Assembly (NCBI GenBank): GCA_947469885.1
Contig: CANIQT010000023.1
Coordinates: 1 to 62,319 of the forward strand
Reading direction: 5' to 3'
Source of the DNA: Bacteroidota bacterium
GTDB lineage: Bacteria; Bacteroidota; Bacteroidia; 2-12-FULL-35-15
DNA length: 62,319 nt
Shown piece after piece: positions 52,101 through 60,273 of the stretch (the stretch's first letter is position 1; every line of letters starts with the position of its first letter). The notes under the pieces are model-generated. The model saw only the letters and a list, made by a program, of their open reading frames with translations, made no database searches and was not told where the DNA came from. The translations under genes were made by a program, and so were the position numbers.

Positions 52101-54037
52101 AAAGCCGGGTCGGTGGTACACAATGATGCCGGGTTACATATAGTGGCATCGCAACAAAAAAGTGTCATTGGCAAACAGGCTCCCATGTTAAACGATTGTA
52201 TGGTTCCTGTTCGGTTGGCTGTACCTGAATTTCCGGTACTTCCTCCAGCAATTACTTCTCCCCCGTAACTCACCGTTACATCATACACATTAAAAGTGGT
52301 GGGTGACGAAGCCAACAGATTAAGATTGGCATCGTATTTAACAACAGCATTGGTGGAGCCAACATACACATTTCCGCAACTATCAATATCAATACCGCTA
52401 TTGCCTACCTGATGACCTCCTAAAAAAACATTGTTGTTGACCCCACCGGGAATGGTAACAGTAGCCAATATTGCACCATTGGCCAACGAGCGTTTTTGAA
52501 CCTGCGCTCCATTTTGGGTATAAACAAAATAACGGTTTGCTCTAATTGCCATGATGCCCGAATTGTCGTATCGCCAGTTTTCGCATTTGTATCCTAAACC
52601 ATATCCGTGGTTGGTTTTAAACAAACTTGCTCCGGGACCTCCACAAGCCGAAAAATTTTGATTGATATAACCAATAGTATCGTGTGTAAGAAAATAATAT
52701 TTCCCGTTTCGGCACGAGGTAATTGAACGGACTTCCTGAATGGCAAACAATGTTCCGGTGGCTACTTGTTGCGAACTGGTAATGTTTCCGGTGTTTACAT
52801 CCACATTATAAATGTAAGCAAGCGGAGGAAGAAACCCGCCAGTTCCACCAATAACTAATTTTGATTGGTCGCAATTAAAAGCAATGTTCCAGAATTCGGT
52901 ACTTGCAAAAATACCTCCCGGGTTAGGGTTGTTCCACACCAAACCTGCTGCATTGTTTACTTTAATAATAGCAGCTACTGAGCCTTGTGTGACATACGAA
53001 TTTCCTGCTAAGTCGGTGGCAAAGGTGCCTAACCAGGAACTGGTGTCGTAGGGTGTGTTGTACGTCCATTGCAACACTCCGGCACTGTTGTACTTTAATA
53101 GTTGTAAAGGAGTAACTCCACCAATTAAATAAGCATTGCCTGCTCCGTCTTTTTCGCATTCCCACACACAGTCCCAGTTGGTAGCAAAGGCTGGCAACTG
53201 CACCCAAGGGTCAATGACAACTGTTTTAGCATGGTCGTAAGTTCCTAACTCAAACGAAATTGTTTTGTTGTTTTTTACAAAATGAGAAACAATGGTTTCG
53301 GATTTATTGTTGCTGTAAAAGGTAAGTGGTGCATGGTCAATCATGTCGCCAAACTTGGTAGCGATAGTTACTTCTCCATTGTCATTTATTTTAAGTGACT
53401 TTGAATAATTCATTTTCAACACACTGATGTCGGCTCCGGGATGAAGTATTACTGCGTATTTAATGCCTGTTTGGGGATGAAAGGTGTATTCAATATCAAT
53501 GTTGGGGTAAATGTTTTTGTAGGTTATTTTTTTAAATGCCTTGATGTTATTGATGTTTTTGGTGATGCCTTTGTCTTTGAACATGTAACTGTGATAGTCC
53601 GGGGTGGCTTGTTCGGCTACTATTTCCACATTTGCATTTGCATTTTCAAATAACATGTCCACGGCATCCCACTTGTATTGCAACTTGTGTTCTTCGGCTT
53701 CTATTTGCGCATGCGATTTGCCTTTTCTCATCTCCTCCATTTCTTCCTGTTCTTCATGGTCTTTGTCTTTCTTTTCTTTTTTCCATGTTTTCAGGTAGCT
53801 GTATCTTATGCCTTTGGGGGTAAAATAAATCATGGTGGAGCCACCATCAAAAGCATATTTTACTTCGGACTGAGAAATTTCGGCCGAACCGGCAATGCTA
53901 AATTGACCTTTGTTTTGGATAAACACTTTTTGTTTTTCATACTTTACTTCCCAAGCTTTTGGGTCGGTTTTAGCCATAGAAGTGGTTGATACCAGAAAAC
54001 AGATAAGAGCAGAAATGAAGAAGTAGCTTTTTTTCAT
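49163..54037 (-). CDS. Giant SprB-like adhesin with T9SS type B sorting domain (2)
   Basis: The largest gene of the window (1624 residues). Parts in order: signal peptide (MKKSYFFISALICFLVSTTSMA); a ~250-residue N-terminal domain of the DUF7948 type (KVFIQNKGQFSIAGSAE ... NIYPNIDIEYTFHPQTG ... FGDMIDHAPLTFY); a propeller-like region of SBBP or similar type to ~620; then about nine SprB-like repeats (GTYTVTVTDNNGC, NQINVLCFGGTTGSATA, SGGSSPYDYVWTGPGGTLQTTNN). The end (CGELFVPTAFSPNGDNQND ... HGNITLVK) matches that of adhesin 1 closely, pointing to a shared origin. It heads the cluster that also holds adhesin 1, PorP/SprF and the sulfite dehydrogenase pair; a promoter lies 35 bp upstream. Confidence 0.9.
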   Translation of the reverse strand: MKKSYFFISALICFLVSTTSMAKTDPKAWEVKYEKQKVFIQNKGQFSIAGSAEISQSEVKYAFDGGSTMIYFTPKGIRYSYLKTWKKEKKDKDHEEQEEMEEMRKGKSHAQIEAEEHKLQYKWDAVDMLFENANANVEIVAEQATPDYHSYMFKDKGITKNINNIKAFKKITYKNIYPNIDIEYTFHPQTGIKYAVILHPGADISVLKMNYSKSLKINDNGEVTIATKFGDMIDHAPLTFYSNNKSETIVSHFVKNNKTISFELGTYDHAKTVVIDPWVQLPAFATNWDCVWECEKDGAGNAYLIGGVTPLQLLKYNSAGVLQWTYNTPYDTSSWLGTFATDLAGNSYVTQGSVAAIIKVNNAAGLVWNNPNPGGIFASTEFWNIAFNCDQSKLVIGGTGGFLPPLAYIYNVDVNTGNITSSQQVATGTLFAIQEVRSITSCRNGKYYFLTHDTIGYINQNFSACGGPGASLFKTNHGYGLGYKCENWRYDNSGIMAIRANRYFVYTQNGAQVQKRSLANGAILATVTIPGGVNNNVFLGGHQVGNSGIDIDSCGNVYVGSTNAVVKYDANLNLLASSPTTFNVYDVTVSYGGEVIAGGSTGNSGTANRTGTIQSFNMGACLPMTLFCCDATICNPASLCTTDPAFTMTAATPGGVWSGTGITNTATGLFNPATAGPGPHTIIYTLACGSDSVVVNVNTCTPLTVCQNANGTLTVTGGTGPYNWQNQVTTTPCVAGLGFCAGFGTVTGPPVTNWVTFTTGVTITPSGTYPIQVIDNSGTLFLINSLAQLPFCSACPPLTISASAQINVNCFGQSTGSFSASSAGGTGPYNYVLMNGVNTIATFNSVAGTQPFAGLPAGTYTLNVTDANACPGTMNVTITQPASALAVAITASTNPACGGTNGSATALASGGSTPFDYVWTGTGGTLQTTNNSAVADVLTGLAAGTYTVTVTDNNGCNATTTVTLTNSGGPTVTISNQINVLCFGGTTGSATATATLGASPYDYVWTSGAGTLQTTNNSAVPDVLNNLGAGTYTVTVTDNGGCVGTATVNITQPTSAPSVAITNTTNAPCGSSTGSTTALASGGSSPYDYVWTGPGGTLQTTNNSTSQDVLNNLAAATYTVTITDNNGCTASATAVVSNTGGGTVNITNQTNVNCFGGNTGNATANTTGGASPYDYVWTGVGGTLQTANNLTVPNTLNGLTAGTYTVTVTDNSGCVSSVIFTITQPTTALSVSLVTSTPATCGNNNGSATVSASGGTVGTGYTYSWAPSGGNNASASGLGANTYTVTATDGNSCATTFLVVVTNSTGPTVSISSQINVNCNGGNTGSATASATGTGNLTYSWSGGGGTNSTANNLAAGTYTVTVTDGSSCTNTAIVTITQGPAIVVTTTSTPSNCATNTGTASAGASGGTGSLTYSWSAPGGSTQMISNLGAGTYTVTVTDSLGCVQTASTSVSTTGGPTANAGNSVVITSGSTTILNGSGSAGATFLWTPSSTLSCNTCPNPTAAPTQTTTYTLTVTLNGCSTSDTVTVFIDILCGELFVPTAFSPNGDNQNDILYVFGNCITNLQFAIFDRWGEKVFETTNQLEGWDGTFNGKKMDPAAFAYYLTATVKGEEVKKHGNITLVK

Positions 54038-54071
54038 TTTTTAGAGTATTTAATTAATGTTGCTAAGGGAA

Positions 54072-54079
54072 CAAATATA
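54072..54079 (-). promoter_or_regulatory. -7 element TATATTTG for the adhesin cluster
   Basis: A perfect TAnnTTTG match on the minus strand 35 nt before the ATG at 54037. All following genes down to 43016 are separated by 3-21 bp, so one transcript may cover them. Confidence 0.55.
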
Positions 54080-54173
54080 AACTTAATTTATTAATATGAA
54101 AAGAAAAAGAGGTGAAAGTGTTGGTTGTGATTGCCCGTTTTGGGGGAGTGGTTTAAAAAACATGAAACGGCTG

Positions 54174-54240
54174 AGAGTTGTTGGTTGTTAGTTGTTGGTT
54201 GTTAGTTGTTGGTTATCTGTTGCCTGTTGTTGGTTAGCTA
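54174..54240. repeat. Short-word repeat GTTGTTGGTTGTTA
   Basis: Tandem 7-nt words GTTGTTG and GTTGTTA, the complement of the CAACAAC/TAACAAC words seen at 970 and 17744. Confidence 0.85.
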
Positions 54241-54373
54241 CTGCGGTAAGTAAAGGATTGATAATGTGAAATAAAATAACACTTGGTTAATTTTTGGGGT
54301 AGGACAACTTAAAACTCCTTATCTTATCAAATTAATGGCTTTTTATTGTGATACATTTTTCCGACCCTGCTTG

Positions 54374-54574
54374 ATGCCAAATTACCTTGGCGATTTGCCA
54401 TTTAGGAGTGTTCGGTATGCCACTTAGGGGTGTTCGTTATGCCCAATATGGTTGTTCGTGATGCCAAATATGGTTGTTCGTGATGCCACTTATGGTTGTT
54501 CGTGATGCCACTTATGGTAGTCCTGTATGCCACTTATGGTTGTCCCGTATGCCACTTATGGTAGTCCTGTATGT
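54374..54574. repeat. Array of about nine 22-nt units (TGCCACTTATGGT)
   Basis: Units open with TGCCACTTATGG, TGCCAAATATGG or TGCCATTTAGG and end TTCGTGA, CCTGTA or CCCGTA; the inner six are exactly 22 nt apart. Sequence is unlike the 21-nt arrays although the design is similar. It lies in the 1.25-kb spacer between the adhesin cluster and the J-KTSC gene. The stretch 54575-54890 of the same spacer holds a purine-rich open stretch that I do not accept as a gene. Confidence 0.92.
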
Positions 54575-54890
54575 GGTGTAATTTGGACCAAAATATGAGG
54601 CAAATATGTATTAAATTACTGAAATGTAATGTGTTATGATGTTTGGGAGGAAATTGAAGGGAAGGAAAGTGGGTTACTTGAGAGCTATTTTGAGGGGGAA
54701 GAAGGGGAAGGATGGGAACGCGGATGGAATGGATTGTTTAGGATAAAAAAGGATTTTGATTGGGGATATGATTTTTTGTTTACCTCAAATTATGATAGGT
54801 TTAATGAATAATTTGATTAAAGTGTGTGAATGGTGGTGGGACACCACTGAATAATTGTCGAGAGTGGGGCACTCGCGACTGCGTGGTCGC

Positions 54891-55091
54891 TCATCAGTTT
54901 CGCACCATATCTCATCAGTTTCGCGCTATATCTCATCAGTTTCGCACCATGTCTCATCAGTTTCGCACCATGTCTCATCAGTTTCGCACCAACTGTCAGC
55001 AGTTTCGCACCAACTGACAGCAATCCTGACCAAACTGTCAGCGTTTTTAACCAACTGTCGGCAATCCTGACCAAACTGTCAGCGTTTTTAC
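54891..55091. repeat. Second array of 21-nt units, inverted relative to 22153-22711
   Basis: About ten units read CAGTTTCGCACCATGTCTC, CAGTTTCGCACCAACTG and CAATCCTGACCAAACTGTC. In reverse complement these are the same units as in the first array: GATGAGACATGGTGCG, GCTGACAGTTGGTGCG and GCTGACAGTTTGGTCAGG, two of them identical over the full 21 nt. Confidence 0.95.
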
Positions 55092-55235
55092 CATCACGCT
55101 TAATAAGGTATAAATTCATTTATTCTGAATTTAAGAACTAACGCGACAAATATTGTTTATAATATTCTGAGAACCAAAAACCCTACTTGAAAGACAAAGC
55201 AAATTGCAAAATTAACACTTGTTATGGAAGCTAAA

Positions 55236-55266
55236 TTGCTTATTGCGTAATAAAAATCTACTTTTG
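55236..55266 (+). promoter_or_regulatory. Promoter of the J-KTSC gene
   Basis: TTG at 55236, 20 nt, TACTTTTG at 55259; both elements match the consensus. ATG follows 20 nt later. Confidence 0.7.
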
Positions 55267-55285
55267 TGGCCCGAAAAAAAATAAT

Positions 55286-55732
55286 ATGAAAAAAACCGGA
55301 GACTACCGCAGATTGTTAGGTGTAACTAAAACTGCTGAATTAAAAGAATTGAAAACGGTGTATCGCGATTTTATGAAAGCGTTTCATCCTGATACATTTG
55401 TTGGCACGGAAGAAGAAAAACTAGCAGCCGAAGAAAAAAGCAAAGCGATAATAGAGGCTTATCATTTTTTGGTGAGCATTGCCCCGGAAACACAGGCATT
55501 GCGTCTTCCTGAATACACGGCAACCATTACCACTTCCAATATTGCCGATTTTGAATACAAGGATAATGTGCTAACTGTTTATTTTTTGGATGGCAGCAGT
55601 TACGAGTATTTTGATGTTCCTCGCCCGATGTATATTAAACTTATTAATGCTGATTCGCAAGGCAGGTTTGCCAGACGACATATTTATAATTCGTTTGCTT
55701 ACCGCAACGTTTCGAAGCCCGTGATGGCTTAA
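55286..55732 (+). CDS. J-domain plus KTSC-domain fusion protein
   Basis: A 148-residue cytoplasmic protein in two parts. Residues 6-65 form a J-domain: DYRRLLGVTKTAELKELKTVYRDFMKAFHPDTF contains the HPD tripeptide that stimulates DnaK-type chaperones. Residues 78-140 form a KTSC domain (IADFEYKDNVLTVYFLDGSSYEYFDVPRPMYIKLI ... GRFARRHIYNSFAYR), a small fold also found in lysyl-tRNA synthetase relatives and phage proteins and probably nucleic-acid-binding. The combination suggests a co-chaperone that directs DnaK to some target; this is inference. Strong own promoter, downstream of the repeat arrays. Confidence 0.87.
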   Translation: MKKTGDYRRLLGVTKTAELKELKTVYRDFMKAFHPDTFVGTEEEKLAAEEKSKAIIEAYHFLVSIAPETQALRLPEYTATITTSNIADFEYKDNVLTVYFLDGSSYEYFDVPRPMYIKLINADSQGRFARRHIYNSFAYRNVSKPVMA

Positions 55733-55760
55733 AAATTAGGTACCACCTATTATCAGAAAT

Positions 55761-56813
55761 TTATTTCCGGTAAAAACTATTCAAATCAAAACACATGGAG
55801 AAGTTGTTGGTAGCTCCTGCAAGGTTGAAAACAGCACGTCCGTAGCTGAAATGAAATTTATAAACGCGAAATCCGAAACCGAAAGAGAAGCCAGAAAATT
55901 CGTTTTTTGATGGGTTGGTAAGTTCAATCATGGTTTGATAATTATACCCAACACGCAGAAATAAATTTTTGGTAATAATAAATTCAGTGCCTATTACTAT
56001 GTGTCGCATAAGTTTATCGCCAAACACTTTTGTTTTATTCTCTTCAATTAACTCGCCTGTAGCTGGGTCGCGAAGATAAGGAACGGAAGGGTTGTGAAAC
56101 ACTAAATCCCATTTTTCTAGGTTTTCGTACACCACCGACACACGTACCGGAAACAAACGCGAACGCATGGACACACCTATTTGAGCTTCGAAAGGCAGCT
56201 TTTCGTTATGGCCATCTATATAAGCATTCCAAATTTTTCCAACATTTTTAGCAATAGCAGCCACTGTGAAATTATTTTTTGGATTACAATATGTTGCTCC
56301 AAAGTCGAGCGCCATGCCATTGGAAGTATAAACATCCATATTGGAATAAATGGTTTTTAGGTTAACTCCAATGGAAAAACCCGAATCGAGAACAGGATGC
56401 GCATACGCCAAATTTACATAGGTTTCGTGCGCTCCGAAAGTACCATACACCCTACCGTTTACATCAGTTCGGTCCATTTTGCCATAATCGATATAATTAA
56501 ATCCGGTGTAAAAGTTGCCTCCATGTTTAAAATGTTTTGCAACAGCAAAGCTGCCGTATTTAATATTTTCGAAATAATTTACAAAACTAAGTGCTATGTT
56601 GCCATTCATGGAATCGGTGAGCAGTGAGGGATTGGAAAGTGCCACATTTAAATCGTTATCTTTTACTGAAATAAGATTGCCTCCTAAAGCAGTTACTCTG
56701 GCAGAACAAGGAAGGTTCAAAAATTCGTACGTGTTATTTCCACCTAATTGGGAAAAACAAGTATGGCTTAAAAACAACAAAATTAAAGCAATGGAAGTGG
56801 TTGAGTATTTCAT
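55761..56813 (-). CDS. porQ: Type IX secretion system protein PorQ
   Basis: A 350-residue outer-membrane barrel. The start was set at the ATG giving the signal peptide MKYSTTSIALILLFLSHTCFSQ; nine further codons upstream are open but not signal-like. The opening NTYEFLNLPCSARVTALGGNLISVKDNDLNVALSNPSLL matches PorQ of T9SS organisms closely. The remainder is alternating beta-strands to a C-terminal SFYRK. PorQ works with PorU, PorV and PorZ in the attachment complex that cleaves sorting domains and links proteins to the surface. It lies 79 bp downstream of the double Ddl gene on the same strand. Confidence 0.9.
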   Translation of the reverse strand: MKYSTTSIALILLFLSHTCFSQLGGNNTYEFLNLPCSARVTALGGNLISVKDNDLNVALSNPSLLTDSMNGNIALSFVNYFENIKYGSFAVAKHFKHGGNFYTGFNYIDYGKMDRTDVNGRVYGTFGAHETYVNLAYAHPVLDSGFSIGVNLKTIYSNMDVYTSNGMALDFGATYCNPKNNFTVAAIAKNVGKIWNAYIDGHNEKLPFEAQIGVSMRSRLFPVRVSVVYENLEKWDLVFHNPSVPYLRDPATGELIEENKTKVFGDKLMRHIVIGTEFIITKNLFLRVGYNYQTMIELTNPSKNEFSGFSFGFGFRVYKFHFSYGRAVFNLAGATNNFSMCFDLNSFYRK

Positions 56814-56891
56814 AGCATTCAAAGTAAATGATAATTTCAATACAACTAACGGAGAAAGTAAAGATTTATTATGCAGGAAAGAACATTTATT

Positions 56892-59591
56892 TTAGCGCAT
56901 CGCTTTTTTCTGAAAACTAAAATCCAGAATCTTATCAATAAAGTCGTAAGGCTTATAGCCTTGAATGGCTGTCTGGTGGAATATACAAGTGGCGGGAGTC
57001 ATGCCCGGCAGCGAATTAACTTCAATGAAAACGATTTCAATTTTATTTGCATTGTAAATTCTGACAAAAGCATCAATGCGTGTGTAACCGTTTATGTTTA
57101 ACAATTTGGCTGCTTCGCCAAATGTTTGTTTCACTTTATCAGAAATAAGCTGACGTTCTTTTGAATCTGGTGAATACCTTGCGGGAGTTATGTTTTGTCC
57201 TTGACCGGCTAAAAATTTTTCTTCCAATGATAATACTTCTCCTTCTGATAATGCTTCTGAGGCTTCAAACACTTCGTACACCACATTGCCCTGCACATCA
57301 TATTTGGTAAGCATTCCACCTGTTATTTCTAAAAAATGTGTTGCATCACGTTTACTTATCAGTTCTTCCACGAGCAACACTTTCTTTTGCGGAAACTCTT
57401 CTTTGTCCTTAATATGCAACACATTGGCAGCAGATGCAATCAATTGTTCTTTCTTACGGAAAATAAGAGAAGCAAATGCTTCAAACTCTTCCATTGTTTT
57501 AATTTTCTTTACTGCTGATGAACAACCATCATCCACAGGCTTAGCAATAAAAGGATAATGAATTTTTTGGTTGATATTCTTCAGCACCTCTTCTTTTTTA
57601 GTGATCCAGACTTCTTCGGTAATCAATAAATTTTCTGCAACCAGAAAACCATTTTGTTTTAATAGTTCGTTTGTTTTATATTTATCAATCGTAATTTGTG
57701 AACTCTCTACTCCAGAGCCATTGTAAGGCAATCCCACTCTTTCCAAATTCACCTGCACTGCACCATCTTCGCCCGGACGACCATGCAAGGCAATAAACAC
57801 AGCATCAACCAATGTTGCCAACTCTTCGTAAGTAATTCTTTTGGGCTGAACCAAATTATTAGTAGTTGCATATTTAGCTGAAATAGCTGCTGTTTCATCA
57901 ATAATTTGTTTTACCAGTTCATGCGTTTTATAATTTTCTATTTTCTCCTTTATATCATCTGCATTGTCTTTCAGCAACATGTTGATAGGAATCTGATACA
58001 TGATGTGCTCGTTTTCATTTCCTGTCAAAAAAACCGGAATAGGCTCGTATTTGGCAGAAGAAGAAAGTTTTTCATAAATATTTCTTCCGCTATCAACCGA
58101 AATATGACGCTCAGAAGAATAGCCACCAAGAATAACCGCCACTTTTATTTTCTTAGTTGAGGATGTTTTATCTTTTAGAATGGCATTGTCCAAAACCTTT
58201 AGCAGTGAATCGTACACACCACTGTTTTTACTTCCCAATATTCTTGATGATAAAGACTGACGAATAATATAAGTAAGAAACTGAGAAGGATTTAATCCAA
58301 TTTCAGCCGCTTGATGAAAGAAAAACGAAGAAGGCATCATGCCAGAAGTAGTGTTGGGGTCGTTCAAAAATATCTTTCCTTCTTTCGAAATAAAACCATC
58401 AATACGGGCATACACATCAAAACTCAATTCATAAAATAATCGCTCACATTCTTTTCTGATAGCTTGTATTTGTTCATTTGGAATATCAATCGGGGTTATC
58501 TTTCGTGACAAACCCGGCAGGTATTTTGAACGGTAATCAAACAATTCCTTTCCTTTTCGAATCTCTGTAGGAGGCAATGCTATTGCTTTTCCGTTTTCAT
58601 CTTCCACCACGATACACGAAAATTCTTTTCCCTCAATAAAACTTTCAATCAAAACTTTGCTTTCGCCATCAAGGGCTTCCAGCACTGCACCCTCTTTTTC
58701 ATTTTCAAAAAGCGTATTCAAATAATCAATTAAATCGGACGGATGATAAATAGTTCTTTTTTCTGTTGTAGCGGAAGTCCACGCCACCAATGGCATTCCC
58801 ATTCCTTCACGAATATCGGCAATTAACCGCACCTGATTTACTTTTTCTTCTTTTGATAAATTATTCCATTCAGTTGCATCTATCCATTTAGTAAAAAGTG
58901 CTTTTTCGATAGCACTCATCAATGCTACATTTTTATCATCATTACTTTTCAAAATAGTAATGCCGATGGACGAACCTTGATTAGCAGGTTTCACCACCAT
59001 TGGAAAACCAATCTCTTCATTTGCGTTTCGGAATGCATCTTTGCAATTGCCAGAAATAAAATCTTCCCGGTTAATGGTAAAATACTTTGGACTATTAAAC
59101 CCTGCATTCACCATTAGTCTTTTCTGCACTGATTTATCAATACCTATTGAAGAAGGTAAAATGCCCGAACCCGAATAAGGAATATTCAAATATTCGAACA
59201 AGCCTTGTATTTTTCCATCTTCGCCAAAAGGACCATGCAAACAAAGAAAAGCAAAATCGAAATAATTCTTTAAATCGTTCGGTTCTATTCGTGTACCTAA
59301 CCCAAGTGTGAGTTGCAGTTGCTGTTGAGGGGTTAATGCACCTATCTGTTCGGCATATATTTGAAAGTCATATTTTTTATTGGGGATGAATTCGGCTGGA
59401 GGATAAAAGTCACGAATACTTCCTTTGTAAACGAATTCCCAATTAAGAAGCACAAAATTCCCAAAACTATCAACAAAAATAGGTACTGCTTCAAACAAGG
59501 ATTTATTTAGATTGTCATACACCGTTCTTCCACCCGCAAACGAAATTTCGCGCTCTTTGGAAAAACCACCGAATATTATTCCTATTTTCAT
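56892..59591 (-). CDS. Tandem (double) D-alanine-D-alanine ligase-like protein
   Basis: The 899-residue product consists of two ATP-grasp Ddl-like halves (1-470 and ~483-899), while normal Ddl has ~310-360 residues. Half one: GGFSKEREIS (8-17), LHGPFGEDGKIQG (118-130), KPANQGSSIG (201-210), ARIDGF (395-400) and NDPNTTSGM (410-418). Half two: GGYSSERHIS (489-498), LHGRPGEDGAVQ, KPVDDGCSSA, TRIDAF and IEVNSLPGMT near the end. The metal-binding ExN is kept only in half two (EVN) and appears as DPN in half one, whereas the N-terminal ERE Glu is kept only in half one (ERH in half two). Ddl makes D-Ala-D-Ala for peptidoglycan. Neighbour: porQ. No frameshift is seen at the junction. Confidence 0.85.
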   Translation of the reverse strand: MKIGIIFGGFSKEREISFAGGRTVYDNLNKSLFEAVPIFVDSFGNFVLLNWEFVYKGSIRDFYPPAEFIPNKKYDFQIYAEQIGALTPQQQLQLTLGLGTRIEPNDLKNYFDFAFLCLHGPFGEDGKIQGLFEYLNIPYSGSGILPSSIGIDKSVQKRLMVNAGFNSPKYFTINREDFISGNCKDAFRNANEEIGFPMVVKPANQGSSIGITILKSNDDKNVALMSAIEKALFTKWIDATEWNNLSKEEKVNQVRLIADIREGMGMPLVAWTSATTEKRTIYHPSDLIDYLNTLFENEKEGAVLEALDGESKVLIESFIEGKEFSCIVVEDENGKAIALPPTEIRKGKELFDYRSKYLPGLSRKITPIDIPNEQIQAIRKECERLFYELSFDVYARIDGFISKEGKIFLNDPNTTSGMMPSSFFFHQAAEIGLNPSQFLTYIIRQSLSSRILGSKNSGVYDSLLKVLDNAILKDKTSSTKKIKVAVILGGYSSERHISVDSGRNIYEKLSSSAKYEPIPVFLTGNENEHIMYQIPINMLLKDNADDIKEKIENYKTHELVKQIIDETAAISAKYATTNNLVQPKRITYEELATLVDAVFIALHGRPGEDGAVQVNLERVGLPYNGSGVESSQITIDKYKTNELLKQNGFLVAENLLITEEVWITKKEEVLKNINQKIHYPFIAKPVDDGCSSAVKKIKTMEEFEAFASLIFRKKEQLIASAANVLHIKDKEEFPQKKVLLVEELISKRDATHFLEITGGMLTKYDVQGNVVYEVFEASEALSEGEVLSLEEKFLAGQGQNITPARYSPDSKERQLISDKVKQTFGEAAKLLNINGYTRIDAFVRIYNANKIEIVFIEVNSLPGMTPATCIFHQTAIQGYKPYDFIDKILDFSFQKKAMR

Positions 59592-59619
59592 ACTTTATAA
59601 AGGTTACTTAAAACCGATG

Positions 59620-59627
59620 CAAAATTA
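59620..59627 (-). promoter_or_regulatory. -7 element TAATTTTG for the double Ddl gene
   Basis: A perfect TAnnTTTG match on the minus strand 29 nt before the ATG at 59591. Confidence 0.5.
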
Positions 59628-59754
59628 AATATAATAAGGAGATATAAAAGAAAGGGAGTTTTAGTATTCAACAGGGTTATTAACTAAACTAATATTAATT
59701 TTTTTATGAGATTCTTCATTATCTTCAGAATGCCAGGTTTTTTTGGTGGCAGGG

Positions 59755-59945
59755 AGGAAAAGCTAGTGACTACCTACACCTCTTTTTGCCCAACTGCCAC
59801 CTATGTTTCTGCCTAAGTGGTAATCGGCTGTCCGGGGATTACCTCACGAACTACCGAGGTAGTTCTCGCACATAAAAAGCACTGCTCAGGAAACTACCGA
59901 GGTGGCTAAAAGTTGCCCAAATGCTACCTCGGTAGTTTTTGAGGT
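59755..59945. repeat. Cluster of CTACCGAGGTAG palindromes
   Basis: GAACTACCGAGGTAGTTC at ~59847 is a perfect palindrome. A second, larger hairpin at 59891-59940 has arms AAACTACCGAGGT and ACCTCGGTAGTTT around a 20-nt loop, followed by T residues. TGCCACCT and GCTACC words also recur. The rest of the 680-bp spacer (59592-60273) is AT-rich without a gene. Confidence 0.8.
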
Positions 59946-60203
59946 AGCAGTTGGTTAGCCATCTGTTGTCTGATAACCGTATTATTTTTAACGTTTTAAG
60001 CATTTTATCCCCATTCTTCCTTAATAATTAGAATTTGTTATTCTTAAAGAATAAAGAAACGCTAAAAATTGGTATAGCAATTTAGTTACTACCTTTTAAA
60101 ATGTAACAATCTTTGCGAATATTTAATGGTAGTTTGGAGATTTTTAAATCTAAGCAAATAAGAATAAGTTGCTGCTTTTAATATTTAATAATTGTGTTTT
60201 GTT

Positions 60204-60234
60204 TTGGAAACCAATAAAATAAACAATAAATTTG
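60204..60234 (+). promoter_or_regulatory. Promoter of the repeat-rich secreted protein gene
   Basis: TTG at 60204, 20 nt, TAAATTTG at 60227. ATG follows 40 nt later. Confidence 0.7.
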
Positions 60235-60273
60235 TGAATTCTTGCAAAGAAACACCTACACTAATACTGCCAA

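Noticed and set aside
54629..54811. 60-codon plus-strand frame, acidic and tryptophan-rich
   Set aside because: Purine-rich low-complexity DNA, no promoter, no recognisable domain; kept out of the gene list.
54817..55119. Minus-strand frame of 100 codons with repeated GAKLMRH
   Set aside because: Translation of the 21-nt array; same explanation as for the first array.
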